NCBI RefSeq assembly: GCF_025770785.1
Contig: NZ_JANZLA010000006.1
Coordinates: 124,001-188,000 of the forward strand
Direction of reading: 5' to 3'
DNA: 64,000 bases
Origin: Cellulomonas sp. SG140
GTDB taxonomy: Bacteria; Actinomycetota; Actinomycetes; Actinomycetales; Cellulomonadaceae
A model generated the notes under the pieces. That model worked only from the letters and a program-made list of their open reading frames with translations, did no database searches and was not told the origin of the DNA. Both the position numbers and the translations under genes were made by a program. This document shows, piece after piece, positions 9,035 to 17,148 of this stretch; the first letter of the stretch is position 1; each line of letters starts with the position of its first letter.

Positions 9035-10420
9035 ATGGACGTGGGCGCGCTGCTGCTGGGACTGGCGGTCGGGGTCGTGCTGGGGGCGGCCCTCGGCTGG
9101 GTGGGGGCGGGCACCCGGGCAGCAGCCCGCGTCCGGGCGGCCGAGGTCTCGGCGGCTCGCTCGGAGGCGGGCTGGGCGGCGGAGCGCACGGCGGCGGCGG
9201 CCGCCCGCGCCGACGACGAGCGTGCGGCGGAACGGTTCAAGGCGCTGGCCGCCGACGCCCTGGCCGCGAGCAGCGAGCAGTTCCTCGCGCTGGCGCACCA
9301 ACGGCTGGCCGCCGAGCACCAGACCCAGGTCGGCGAGCTGGCGCAGCGCGAGCAGGCGGTCCGCGCCCTCGTCGAACCCGTCGGGCGCACGCTGGACCAG
9401 GTGCGCGAGCAGCTCCAGCTCGCCGAGCAGGGCCGCGCCGCCGGCCAGGCGGCGCTCGGTGAGCAGGTCCGCGCGATGCACGCGGTGTCCGAGCAGCTGC
9501 GCGGTGAGACGGCACAGCTGGTCACCGCCCTGCGCGCGTCCCAGGTGCGCGGCCGCTGGGGCGAGGTCCAGCTGCGACGGGTGGTCGAAGCGGCCGGGAT
9601 GCTGCCGCACGTCGACTTCGTCGAGCAGGAGAACGTCCGCACCGACGACGGTCTGCTGCGGCCCGACCTGGTGGTGCACCTGGCGGGCGGCAAGAACGTG
9701 GTGGTGGACGCGAAGGTCGCGTTCCTGGGCTTCCTCGACGCCGCGCAGGCGTCGGACCCCACCGTGCGGGCCGCGCGGCTGAGCGACCACGCCCGGCACG
9801 TGCGCCGGCACGTCGACGACCTGGCGGCCAAGCAGTACTGGGAGCAGTTCGCCCCGGCACCGGAGTTCGTCGTGATGTTCGTGCCCGCCGACGCCTTCTG
9901 GCACGCCGCGCTCGACGAGGACCCGGGCCTGGCGGAGTACGCCTTCGACCGGCACGTCGTGGTGGCGACCCCCTCCACGCTGCTGGCCCTGCTCCGGACG
10001 GTCGCCTACGCCTGGAAGCAGGACGCGCTGGCCGCCAACGCCCAGGCGGTGCTGTCGCTGGGCAAGGAGCTGCACGGCCGGCTCGCGACGATGGGCTCGC
10101 ACCTCGCGCGCCTGGGCCGGGCGATCGACGCGACGGCCTCGGCCTACAACCAGACGGTCGGCTCCCTCGAGACACGGGTCCTGGTAAGCGCCCGGCGGTT
10201 CGCCGACCTGCACGTCACCGACGCCGAGCTGCCCTCACCCGCGCCGGTCGACCCCCGCCTGACCACGCTGACCGCACCGGAGCTGCTGGCCTCCACCGAC
10301 GAGCGGCTGGTGGTGCTGGAGCAGGCCGCGCTCGCGGAGGAGGACGGTCGCCGGGATGCCGCCGCGCTGCGCGCCGAGGCGGCCTCCCCGCACGCCGGCC
10401 CGACGGAGGTCGCGGGCTGA
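9035..10420 (+). CDS. rmuC: DNA recombination protein RmuC homologue
   Basis: A 461-residue RmuC family protein, thought to limit recombination between inverted repeats and to have a PD-(D/E)XK-like nuclease fold. One N-terminal transmembrane helix (ALLLGLAVGVVLGAALGWV, residues 5-23) is followed by a long Ala/Glu/Arg coiled coil (about 35-175). The RmuC core has VRGRWGEVQLRRVVEAAGM, LLRPDLVVHL and VVDAKVAFLGF, the last two matching the nuclease-like Asp/Lys motif. The C-terminal tail is acidic and alanine-rich. The ATG at 9035 puts the membrane helix at the N-terminus as in relatives. It converges on ispH. Confidence 0.93.
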   Translation: MDVGALLLGLAVGVVLGAALGWVGAGTRAAARVRAAEVSAARSEAGWAAERTAAAAARADDERAAERFKALAADALAASSEQFLALAHQRLAAEHQTQVGELAQREQAVRALVEPVGRTLDQVREQLQLAEQGRAAGQAALGEQVRAMHAVSEQLRGETAQLVTALRASQVRGRWGEVQLRRVVEAAGMLPHVDFVEQENVRTDDGLLRPDLVVHLAGGKNVVVDAKVAFLGFLDAAQASDPTVRAARLSDHARHVRRHVDDLAAKQYWEQFAPAPEFVVMFVPADAFWHAALDEDPGLAEYAFDRHVVVATPSTLLALLRTVAYAWKQDALAANAQAVLSLGKELHGRLATMGSHLARLGRAIDATASAYNQTVGSLETRVLVSARRFADLHVTDAELPSPAPVDPRLTTLTAPELLASTDERLVVLEQAALAEEDGRRDAAALRAEAASPHAGPTEVAG

Positions 10421-10464
10421 ACCCGGGCGGCCGCGGTGTCGGGTGAACGGCCCGCACGGCCGGA

Positions 10465-10502
10465 CCGACGTGCCGCGACCGAGCGGACCGGCCCCACGTC
10501 GG
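10465..10502. terminator. possible bidirectional terminator between rmuC and ispH
   Basis: CCGACGTG at 10465-10472 is complementary to CACGTCGG at 10495-10502 across a 22-nt loop, between two convergent genes. The long loop and lack of a T-tract make this moderate evidence. Confidence 0.4.
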
Positions 10503-10509
10503 ACGAACG

Positions 10510-11607
10510 CTAGACGCCCTGGACGTCCAGCGAGCGCCGGCCCTCGCGTGCCGGCCGCGTCTCGGCGCCCGCCGCCTTCAGGTCGGCACGCAGCTCCCGC
10601 GGCAGCGAGAACATCAGGTCCTCGGTCGCGGTGCGGACCTCTTCGACGTCGCCGAAGCCGAGCTCGGCCAGACGGGTCAGCACGTCCCTGACCAGGATCT
10701 CCGGCACCGAGGCGCCGGAGGTGACGCCCACGGTCGTCGCACCGGCCACCCATGCCGGGTCGATCTCCGCGGCGGTGTCGATCCGGTGCGCCGCGCGGGC
10801 GCCCGACTCGAGCGCCACCTCGACCAGCCGCACCGAGTTCGACGAGTTCGCCGAACCGACCACCACGACGACGTCGCACGACGGCGCCATCTTCTTCACC
10901 GCCACCTGCCGGTTCTGCGTCGCGTAGCAGATGTCGTCGCTCGGCGGGTCCTGCAGCGCGGGGAACCGCTCACGCAGCCGTCGGACGGTCTCCATCGTCT
11001 CGTCCACCGACAGGGTGGTCTGCGAGATCCAGACGACGCGCTCGGGGTCGCGCACCTCGACGGCGTCGACGTCGTCCGGGGAGTTGACCACCTGGATGTG
11101 CTCCGGCGCCTCCCCCGACGTCCCCTCGACCTCCTCGTGCCCGGCGTGACCGATCAGCAGGATGTCGAAGTCGTCGTCGGCGAACCGCACCGCCTCCTTG
11201 TGCACCTTGGTGACCAGGGGGCACGTCGCGTCGATCGTGCGCAGCGAACGAGCGGCCGCCGCGGCGCGCACCGCCGGGGACACACCGTGCGCGGAGAACA
11301 CCACCCGGGCACCCTCCGGGACGTCGTCGGTGTCCGCGACGAACACGGCCCCGCGGGCCGCCAGCGTGTCGACCACGTGCCGGTTGTGCACGATCTCCTT
11401 GCGCACGTACACCGGCGGTCCGTAGTGCTCGAGCGCCTTCTCCACGGCCACCACCGCGCGGTCCACGCCCGCGCAGTACCCACGCGGCGAGGCGAGCAGC
11501 ACACGCCGGGCCACGTCGGACGACCGGGTCGCCGCACCGGCGTCGGGCACGGCCGGTTCCACGGCCGGTTCCACGGCACGGTCGACGGACGGACGGTGGG
11601 GGTTCAC
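10510..11607 (-). CDS. ispH: 4-hydroxy-3-methylbut-2-enyl diphosphate reductase (IspH/LytB)
   Basis: The last enzyme of the MEP isoprenoid pathway, an iron-sulfur protein that reduces HMBPP to IPP and DMAPP. The three cluster cysteines are visible in [26 protein letters not shown] and [10 protein letters not shown]. The substrate-binding His and Glu residues ([30 protein letters not shown]) are intact, as is [11 protein letters not shown] near the C-terminus. Length is 365 residues with a 30-residue non-conserved N-terminal leader that contains a duplicated EPAV encoded by a 12-bp tandem repeat at 11549-11572. The start is GTG at 11607; the divergent xseA begins 94 bp away. The product feeds the prenyl chain made by the cis-prenyltransferase at 24973. 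Confidence 0.97.
   Translation of the reverse strand: MNPHRPSVDRAVEPAVEPAVPDAGAATRSSDVARRVLLASPRGYCAGVDRAVVAVEKALEHYGPPVYVRKEIVHNRHVVDTLAARGAVFVADTDDVPEGARVVFSAHGVSPAVRAAAAARSLRTIDATCPLVTKVHKEAVRFADDDFDILLIGHAGHEEVEGTSGEAPEHIQVVNSPDDVDAVEVRDPERVVWISQTTLSVDETMETVRRLRERFPALQDPPSDDICYATQNRQVAVKKMAPSCDVVVVVGSANSSNSVRLVEVALESGARAAHRIDTAAEIDPAWVAGATTVGVTSGASVPEILVRDVLTRLAELGFGDVEEVRTATEDLMFSLPRELRADLKAAGAETRPAREGRRSLDVQGV
11549..11572. repeat. 12-bp tandem duplication inside ispH
   Basis: Two perfect copies of ACGGCCGGTTCC lie head to tail at 11549-11560 and 11561-11572 in the variable 5' part of ispH. They keep the frame and add the four residues EPAV once. This looks like a recent slippage or duplication event in a tolerant region. 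Confidence 0.8.
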
Positions 11608-11701
11608 CGCACCAGTCTAGGTCGGGGCTCGGGACCGTCCCCGGGCGGCCGGCGGCGGACGCGTGCAGGTGCCGTGGGCGGCATGGGGCAGTCTGGTGAC
11701 C

Positions 11702-13081
11702 GTGAGCGCATCGGCCGATCGGGCGGCGGACCAGGCAGCGGAGCGCGCCGTGTTCCCACCGCCCGGCGGCACCGTCCGCCCGCAGGGCCCGGACCTGACG
11801 GCCCGCGGGCCGCTCCCCCTCCGCGCCGCAGACACCACGCCGGACCGCCCGTGGCCGGTCCGCCACCTCGCGCCGAAGATCGCCGACTACATCGCCCGGA
11901 TGCCGCCGGTGTGGGTCGAGGGACAGGTGCTCAACCTCAAGCGGTGGAACTCCCTGTACTTCCTGACGCTGCGGGACACGGACCTCGACATGTCGCTGTC
12001 CGTCACCGTCCCGGCCGGCGCGATCGCCTCCGTCGCCGACCGGCTGTCCGACGGCTCGCACCTGGTGGTGCACGCCCGGCCCCGGTACCACGAGAAGCGG
12101 GGCGAGCTGACGTTCGCCGCCGACGCCGTCCGGCTGGTCGGCCTGGGCGAGCTGCTCGCGCGGATCGAGCACCTCAAGGGCGTGCTCGGGGCGGAGGGCC
12201 TGTTCGACGAGGACCGCAAGCGGCCGCTGCCCTTCCTGCCGGCGGTGGTCGGCCTCGTGTGCGCGCAGCAGGGCGACGCCGAGCACGACGTGGTCTCCAA
12301 CGCGCGGGCCCGCTGGGCGGCGGTGCAGTTCGAGATCCGCCGGGTCACCGTCCAGGGCCCTCGCGCGGTGCCCGAGGTGACGGCCGCGATCGCCGAGCTC
12401 GACGCCGACCCCCGGGTCGAGGTCATCGTCGTCGCGCGGGGCGGCGGGTCGTTCGAGGACCTGCTCCCGTTCAGCAACGAGGCCCTGGTGCGCGCAGCCG
12501 CCGCCTGCCGCACGCCTCTGATCAGCGCGATCGGGCACCACCTCGACTCTCCCCTGCTCGACCTGGTGGCCGACTGGCGCGCCTCGACGCCGACGGATGC
12601 CGCGAAGCGGGTGGTCCCCGACGTCACCGAGGAACGCGCCCGCCTGACGCAGGCGCGCCACCGTGCCCGCGCGGCCGTGCTGGGGCGCCTGACCCGTGAG
12701 CAGTCGACGCTGGACCACTGGCGTGGGCGGCCGGTGCTGGCACGTCCCGTCACCCTGGTCGAACCGCACCAGCTCGCGCTCGACCGGCTGGTGGACCACG
12801 GCCGCCGGACCGTCGGCGCTGCGCTCGCCGAGGCGGGGATCGCCACGGCGCGGCTCGCCGCACAGGTGCGCGCGCTGTCACCCGCGGCGACCCTCGACCG
12901 CGGGTACGCGGTGGTGCAGCGCGCCGACGGCGCCGTGGTGCGCGACCCGGCGGAGGTGGCCGACGGCGATCCGCTCGCGGTCCGCGTGGCCCGCGGTCGG
13001 TTCGCGGTGACGGTCTCGACGCCCGCGACGGCTACGCAGCCGGACGGGGCGGGCACGCGCCCTCGCACGCCCCGTCGGTGA
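11702..13081 (+). CDS. xseA: exodeoxyribonuclease VII large subunit
   Basis: The catalytic subunit of exonuclease VII, which cuts single-stranded DNA from either end. Of 459 residues, about 45-150 form the OB-fold (VWVEGQVLNLKRWNSLYF) and about 165-440 the catalytic and coiled-coil parts. Conserved nuclease motifs are LIGHHLDSPLLD-like SAIGHHLDSP, VARGGGSFEDLLPF and DWRASTPTDAAK; LDRGYAVVQ ends the domain. The GTG at 11702 was chosen over in-frame GTGs at 11663 and 11696 because all lie outside the conserved fold and it gives the usual MSxSAD-type beginning. xseB follows after 19 bp, so both subunits are probably one transcript. Confidence 0.95.
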   Translation: MSASADRAADQAAERAVFPPPGGTVRPQGPDLTARGPLPLRAADTTPDRPWPVRHLAPKIADYIARMPPVWVEGQVLNLKRWNSLYFLTLRDTDLDMSLSVTVPAGAIASVADRLSDGSHLVVHARPRYHEKRGELTFAADAVRLVGLGELLARIEHLKGVLGAEGLFDEDRKRPLPFLPAVVGLVCAQQGDAEHDVVSNARARWAAVQFEIRRVTVQGPRAVPEVTAAIAELDADPRVEVIVVARGGGSFEDLLPFSNEALVRAAAACRTPLISAIGHHLDSPLLDLVADWRASTPTDAAKRVVPDVTEERARLTQARHRARAAVLGRLTREQSTLDHWRGRPVLARPVTLVEPHQLALDRLVDHGRRTVGAALAEAGIATARLAAQVRALSPAATLDRGYAVVQRADGAVVRDPAEVADGDPLAVRVARGRFAVTVSTPATATQPDGAGTRPRTPRR

Positions 13082-13100
13082 GGGCTGGTTGACTTCTCCC

Positions 13101-13427
13101 GTGCCGAAGCCAGCCGTACCGCCGACCGATCCGAACGCCGACGTGCAGGGCCTGGGGTACGAGCAGGCGCGGGACGAGCTGGTGGCCGTCGTCGCGCGGC
13201 TCGAGAGCGGCGCCGGCTCCCTCGAGGAGGCCCTGGCGCTGTGGGAGCGCGGCGAGGCGCTGGCCGCCCGGTGCCAGCAGTGGCTCGACGGTGCGCGGGA
13301 GCGCCTGGCCACCGCGGCGGCACCCCGAGGCGCAGGTCAGACGGGTACGGCCGGCGCGGCCGGCGTGCAGGACGAGCGGCCGCAGCAGCAGGCCGGTACC
13401 GACGACGAGGGCGGGGACGACGAGTGA
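13101..13427 (+). CDS. xseB: exodeoxyribonuclease VII small subunit
   Basis: The small helical subunit of exonuclease VII that assembles along the XseA coiled coil. The core LGYEQARDELVAVVARLE...SLEEALALWERGE is diagnostic. At about 108 residues it is longer than the usual 60-80 because a Gly/Gln/Asp-rich tail of about 35 residues, probably unstructured, follows the helices. The GTG at 13101 is preferred over an in-frame TTG at 13089. The gene ends in a GTGA overlap with the PfkB kinase gene, so translation is coupled. Confidence 0.93.
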   Translation: MPKPAVPPTDPNADVQGLGYEQARDELVAVVARLESGAGSLEEALALWERGEALAARCQQWLDGARERLATAAAPRGAGQTGTAGAAGVQDERPQQQAGTDDEGGDDE

Positions 13428-14350
13428 ACGACGCACGGGCGCTGGTGATCGGCGAGGCGCTGGTGGACGTGGTGGTGCGCGAGGACGGCAGCCGTGAGGA
13501 GCACCCCGGCGGCAGTCCCGCGAACGTGGCCCTCGGCCTCGCCCGGCTGGGCCGCGAGGCGGACCTGCTGACGTGGCTGGCGCCCGACGCTTACGGCGAC
13601 CGCGTCCGTGAGCACCTCGTCGCGTCCGGGGTGCACGTGCTCACCGCACCGGTGCACGCGACCCGCACCCCGGTCGCCCTCGCCCGTCTCGACGCGACGG
13701 GTGCCGCGACGTACGAGTTCGACCTGGAGTGGGACCTGCCCGCGACGTGGGACGGCGACGACGTCGACCCGATCGTGGTGCACACGGGCTCGATCGCCAC
13801 GACGTTGCAGCCCGGCGGTGCCGCCGTGGCGCGACTGGTCGAGGCGCGCCGCGCCACGTCCACCATCAGCTACGACCCCAACATGCGTCCGGCGCTGATG
13901 GGCTCGCCCGCAGTGACGCTGCCCGTGGTGGACGCCCTCGTGGCCGCGGCCGACGTGATCAAGGTGAGCGACGAGGACCTGCTCTGGCTGCACCCCGACG
14001 AGGCGCCGGACGACGTCGCGGCCCGCTGGGCGAAGGCCGGACCGGCCGTCGTGGTGGTGACGCACGGGGGTGAGGGTGCGTTCGCCGTCACGTCCACCGG
14101 TCTCCGGGTGCAGATCGTCGCTCCACGCGTCACAGTGGCGGACACGGTCGGTGCCGGGGACTCGTTCATGAGCGGCCTGATCGACGGCCTGTGGACGGCC
14201 GGGCTGCTGGGCGCCGACCGGCGCGAGGCGCTGCACCAGATCGACGAGGGGACGCTGACGGCTGTGCTCGAGCGGTGCGCGCGGATCGCCGCGATCACCG
14301 TCTCGCGGGCCGGGGCCAATCCCCCGACTGCCGCGGAGGTGGACGCATGA
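13424..14350 (+). CDS. PfkB family carbohydrate kinase (fructokinase-like)
   Basis: A sugar kinase of the ribokinase/PfkB family, 308 residues. The first PfkB signature region is HPGGSPANVALGLARLG; the second, ADTVGAGDSFMSGLIDGL, holds the anion hole and catalytic Asp. FDLEWDLPATW and YDPNMRPALM resemble bacterial fructokinases and the YdjH group, so fructose or a related ketose is the best guess. The GTG at 13424 overlaps the xseB stop by 4 bp and its own stop overlaps the carbonic anhydrase ATG by 4 bp. Cytosolic. The coupling to DNA-repair genes looks like packing and need not mean a shared role. Confidence 0.88.
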   Translation: MNDARALVIGEALVDVVVREDGSREEHPGGSPANVALGLARLGREADLLTWLAPDAYGDRVREHLVASGVHVLTAPVHATRTPVALARLDATGAATYEFDLEWDLPATWDGDDVDPIVVHTGSIATTLQPGGAAVARLVEARRATSTISYDPNMRPALMGSPAVTLPVVDALVAAADVIKVSDEDLLWLHPDEAPDDVAARWAKAGPAVVVVTHGGEGAFAVTSTGLRVQIVAPRVTVADTVGAGDSFMSGLIDGLWTAGLLGADRREALHQIDEGTLTAVLERCARIAAITVSRAGANPPTAAEVDA

Positions 14351-14988
14351 CGAGCACGACCGACCGACCGACGACGCCCGGCGAGGCCTGGGCCGCGCTG
14401 CTCGAGGGCAACGAGCGGTTCGTGCGAGGCGAGATGGTGCACCCGTCGCAGGACGCGGCGCACCGTGCCGCCCTCAGCTCGAGCCAGCAGCCGTTCGCCG
14501 TCGTGTTCGGCTGCTCGGACAGCCGGGTCGCGGCCGAGATCGTGTTCGACCAGGGGCTCGGTGACGCGTTCGTCGTGCGGACGGCCGGCCACGTGATCGA
14601 CACCACCGTGCTCGGCTCGATCGAGTTCGGCGTCGAGGTGCTCGGCACGCCGCTGGTCGTGGTGCTGGCGCACGACAAGTGCGGGGCGGTGGCTGCCGCC
14701 GCCAAGACGCTCGCCAGCGGTGAGCAGGCGCCGGGGTTCGTCCGGGCGGTGGTCGACCGGGTGATCCCGAGCATCGTCGGCCTCACCAGCACCGGGAAGC
14801 CGCTCGACTCCTTCGACGCCGCAGAGCTCGGGCACGAGCACGTGCGGCAGACCGCGCACATGCTGAACGACTACTCGGCGGTGCTGTCCCGGCGGACGGC
14901 CGACGGCAGCTGCGCGATCGTCGCCGTGGAGTACACGTTGGAGGACGGCCGCGCGAAGCTGGTGGAGACGGTCGGCCGCCTCGACTGA
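14347..14988 (+). CDS. beta-class carbonic anhydrase
   Basis: A zinc enzyme that interconverts CO2 and bicarbonate, 213 residues. Zinc ligands are in FGCSDSRVAAE (Cys plus the Asp-Arg dyad) and AHDKCGAV (His and Cys); RTAGHVIDTTVLGSIEFGV is the matching core. Bicarbonate from this reaction would supply carboxylases. The ATG at 14347 sits in an ATGA overlap with the kinase stop, making it the last gene of the xseA-xseB-kinase run. The protein is complete and of normal length. Confidence 0.95.
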   Translation: MTSTTDRPTTPGEAWAALLEGNERFVRGEMVHPSQDAAHRAALSSSQQPFAVVFGCSDSRVAAEIVFDQGLGDAFVVRTAGHVIDTTVLGSIEFGVEVLGTPLVVVLAHDKCGAVAAAAKTLASGEQAPGFVRAVVDRVIPSIVGLTSTGKPLDSFDAAELGHEHVRQTAHMLNDYSAVLSRRTADGSCAIVAVEYTLEDGRAKLVETVGRLD

Positions 14989-15000
14989 CCTGGGCTGATC

Positions 15001-15017
15001 CGCGCACACTGTGCGCG
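15001..15017. promoter_or_regulatory. perfect palindrome after the carbonic anhydrase gene
   Basis: CGCGCACA at 15001-15008 and TGTGCGCG at 15010-15017 flank a single C, 12 bp after the carbonic anhydrase stop. As DNA it is a 17-bp dyad; as RNA it could form only a shorter hairpin. It may be an operator or part of a terminator. Confidence 0.4.
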
Positions 15018-15056
15018 TGCACAGCCTGAATACCCGCACAGATCTCACCTCTCGAT

Positions 15057-15114
15057 CGTCGCCAGGGCGCCGCTGACTGGGGAACGTGTACAGTCCCCGG
15101 CAGCCCTGGCGACG
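15057..15114. repeat. 58-bp inverted repeat / long hairpin
   Basis: CGTCGCCAGGGC at 15057-15068 and GCCCTGGCGACG at 15103-15114 are perfect 12-bp complements. Inside, CTGGGG and CCCCGG add a second six-pair helix with one wobble, leaving a loop near ACGTGTAC. The structure lies between carbonic anhydrase and the decayed gene fragment. It may terminate the upstream operon or mark a former element end. Confidence 0.75.
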
Positions 15115-15513
15115 TCGTCCCCCGGGGCGGGTCACCTCGGCGCCGTTCGCGCTGACCGGGTGGCAGCAGTGGTCGCACCCGTCGGTCCCGGTGCAGGTCG
15201 GTGCCGACGGCGCCGTCACGGTGACGGTGACCGGCTCGCTGTCCGGCGGCGCCTGGGGTGCCGTGGACGAGGTGCAGCTGGTGCGGGCGCACCCGACGGT
15301 GGACCGACAGCGCTGAAGGCCCTGGTCGACCGCGCGACGGCGGTGGACCAGGCGCGGTGCACGCCGCCGACTGCGCGGGCGCTGCAGCGGGCGATCGAGA
15401 TCGGCCAGGTGGTGCTGGAGGCGCAGTCGTCGGCCGCCGACGTGGTGGACCGCGCTCAGCAGGTGCTGACGGCAGCCCTCGACGCCCTGCGGCCCCTCGG
15501 CGGCGGGCGCTGA
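15086..15513 (+). pseudogene. remnant of a secreted carbohydrate-active enzyme C-terminus
   Basis: Two reading frames carry one decayed protein tail. About 15120-15300 reads APFALTGWQQWSHPSVPV and GGAWGAVDEVQLVRAHP, resembling the beta-sandwich that ends actinobacterial arabinogalactan endo-galactanases (GH53 type) and similar glycosidases. A frameshift near 15300-15315 ends that frame; the next frame continues LKALVDRATAVDQARCTPP and ALQRAIEIGQVVLEAQS, ending QQVLTAALDALRPLGGGR, a FIVAR-like three-helix module common in cell-surface glycosidases. No catalytic domain or signal peptide is present upstream, where a 58-bp hairpin intrudes. I infer an N-terminally deleted, frameshifted pseudogene. 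The enzyme class is a guess from tail similarity. Confidence 0.65.
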
Positions 15514-15618
15514 CCCGACGGCCGCGGCCGGACCGGTCTCCACGCCGGTCCGCCGCGGCCACCGCCGTCCTCGCGGCGCGGTCGTGGGCCGTTGCGGCGC
15601 CTGCGGCAAGATGGGTCC

Positions 15619-17052
15619 ATGACCCCCACCACCGGCAGTGCCGCCGTGCCCGCGGACGCGGGCTTCCGCATCGAGCACGACACGATGGGCGAGGTGCGCG
15701 TCCCCGCCCACGCCCTGTACCGCGCCCAGACGCAGCGCGCGGTGGAGAACTTCCCGATCTCCGGCAGCACCCTCGAGCGGGGTCACATCGAGGCGCTCGC
15801 CCGCATCAAGAAGGCCGCCGCGCGCGCCAACGTCGAGCTCGGCGTGCTGGCCGGGGACGTCGCCGACGCGATCGTGGCCGCAGCCGACGAGGTGGCCTCG
15901 GGTGCGCACGACGAGCACTTCCCGGTGGACGTCTACCAGACGGGCTCCGGCACCAGCTCCAACATGAACACCAACGAGGTGATCGCCACGCTGGCGACCC
16001 GGGCGCTGGGCCGCGAGGTCCACCCGAACGACCACGTCAACGCCTCGCAGTCGTCCAACGACGTGTTCCCCACCTCCGTGCACGTCGCGGCGACCGCCGG
16101 CGTGGTGCGCGACCTGGTGCCCGCCCTCGAGCACCTCGCGGCGGCGTTCGAGGCGAAGGCCACCGCCTGGGCCGACGTGGTGAAGTCCGGCCGGACCCAC
16201 CTGATGGACGCCACGCCCGTCACGCTCGGCCAGGAGTTCAGCGGCTACGGCGCCGCGATCCGGTACGGCGTCGAACGCCTGCAGGCCGCTCTCCCCCGGG
16301 TCGCCGAGGTCCCGTTGGGCGGCACCGCCGTGGGGACCGGCATCAACACACCGGCCGGCTTCCCGCAGCGGGTGATCGCCCTGCTGCGGGAGGACACCGG
16401 CCTGCCTCTGACGGAGGCGCGCAACCACTTCGAGGCGCAGGGCGCCCGGGACGGGCTGGTGGAGCTGTCGGGCGCGCTGCGCACCATCGCCGTGAGCCTG
16501 ACGAAGATCTGCAACGACCTGCGCTGGATGGGCTCCGGCCCCAACACGGGCCTGGGCGAGATCGCCATCCCGGACCTGCAGCCCGGGTCGTCGATCATGC
16601 CCGGCAAGGTGAACCCCGTGGTGCCCGAGGCGACGCTGATGGTGGCGGCCCGGGTGGTGGGCAACGACGCGACGGTCGCCTGGGCCGGTGCGAGCGGTGC
16701 CTTCGAGCTCAACGTGCAGATGCCGGTCATGGCCTCGGCGGTGCTCGAGTCCATCCGCCTGCTGTCCAACGCCTCCCGCGTGCTGGCGGACCGCACGGTG
16801 GACGGCATCACGCCGAACGTCGAGCGGTCCCGCGCGCTCGCCGAGTCGTCGCCCTCGATCGTCACGCCCCTCAACCGGGTGGTCGGTTACGAGGCGGCCG
16901 CGAAGATCGCCAAGCACGCCGTCAAGGCGGGCATCACCGTCCGCCAGTCGGTGATCGACCTCGGTTTCGTCGAGCGCGGAGAGGTCACCGAGGAGCAGCT
17001 CGACACGGCGCTCGACGTGCTGGCGATGACGAGGCCGCCGCAGACCCGCTGA
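15619..17052 (+). CDS. fumC: class II fumarate hydratase
   Basis: A TCA-cycle enzyme that hydrates fumarate to L-malate, 477 residues, acting as a tetramer in the cytosol. The early motif [31 protein letters not shown] [13 protein letters not shown], the site-[15 protein letters not shown] and the superfamily signature [13 protein letters not shown] are all intact. These distinguish it from aspartase and argininosuccinate lyase relatives. The ATG at 15619 is preferred to upstream in-frame codons because the preceding residues are not conserved. It converges on the DHA2 transporter gene across a strong terminator hairpin. Confidence 0.96.
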   Translation: MTPTTGSAAVPADAGFRIEHDTMGEVRVPAHALYRAQTQRAVENFPISGSTLERGHIEALARIKKAAARANVELGVLAGDVADAIVAAADEVASGAHDEHFPVDVYQTGSGTSSNMNTNEVIATLATRALGREVHPNDHVNASQSSNDVFPTSVHVAATAGVVRDLVPALEHLAAAFEAKATAWADVVKSGRTHLMDATPVTLGQEFSGYGAAIRYGVERLQAALPRVAEVPLGGTAVGTGINTPAGFPQRVIALLREDTGLPLTEARNHFEAQGARDGLVELSGALRTIAVSLTKICNDLRWMGSGPNTGLGEIAIPDLQPGSSIMPGKVNPVVPEATLMVAARVVGNDATVAWAGASGAFELNVQMPVMASAVLESIRLLSNASRVLADRTVDGITPNVERSRALAESSPSIVTPLNRVVGYEAAAKIAKHAVKAGITVRQSVIDLGFVERGEVTEEQLDTALDVLAMTRPPQTR

Positions 17053-17060
17053 GCGCAGCT

Positions 17061-17094
17061 GCGGCCCGGCCGCCCGCAGAGGGCGCCGGGCCGC
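17061..17094. terminator. bidirectional terminator between fumC and the DHA2 gene
   Basis: GCGGCCCGGC at 17061-17070 pairs perfectly with GCCGGGCCGC at 17085-17094, and GCCC/GGGC add inner pairs. It lies 8 bp after the fumC stop between convergent genes. No T-tract, as is common in high-GC actinobacteria. Confidence 0.75.
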
Positions 17095-17148
17095 GGCCGT
17101 TCGGCGGCCGGGCCTCTCCGGCCCGCAGCCGTGCCGCCAGCGGACCCC

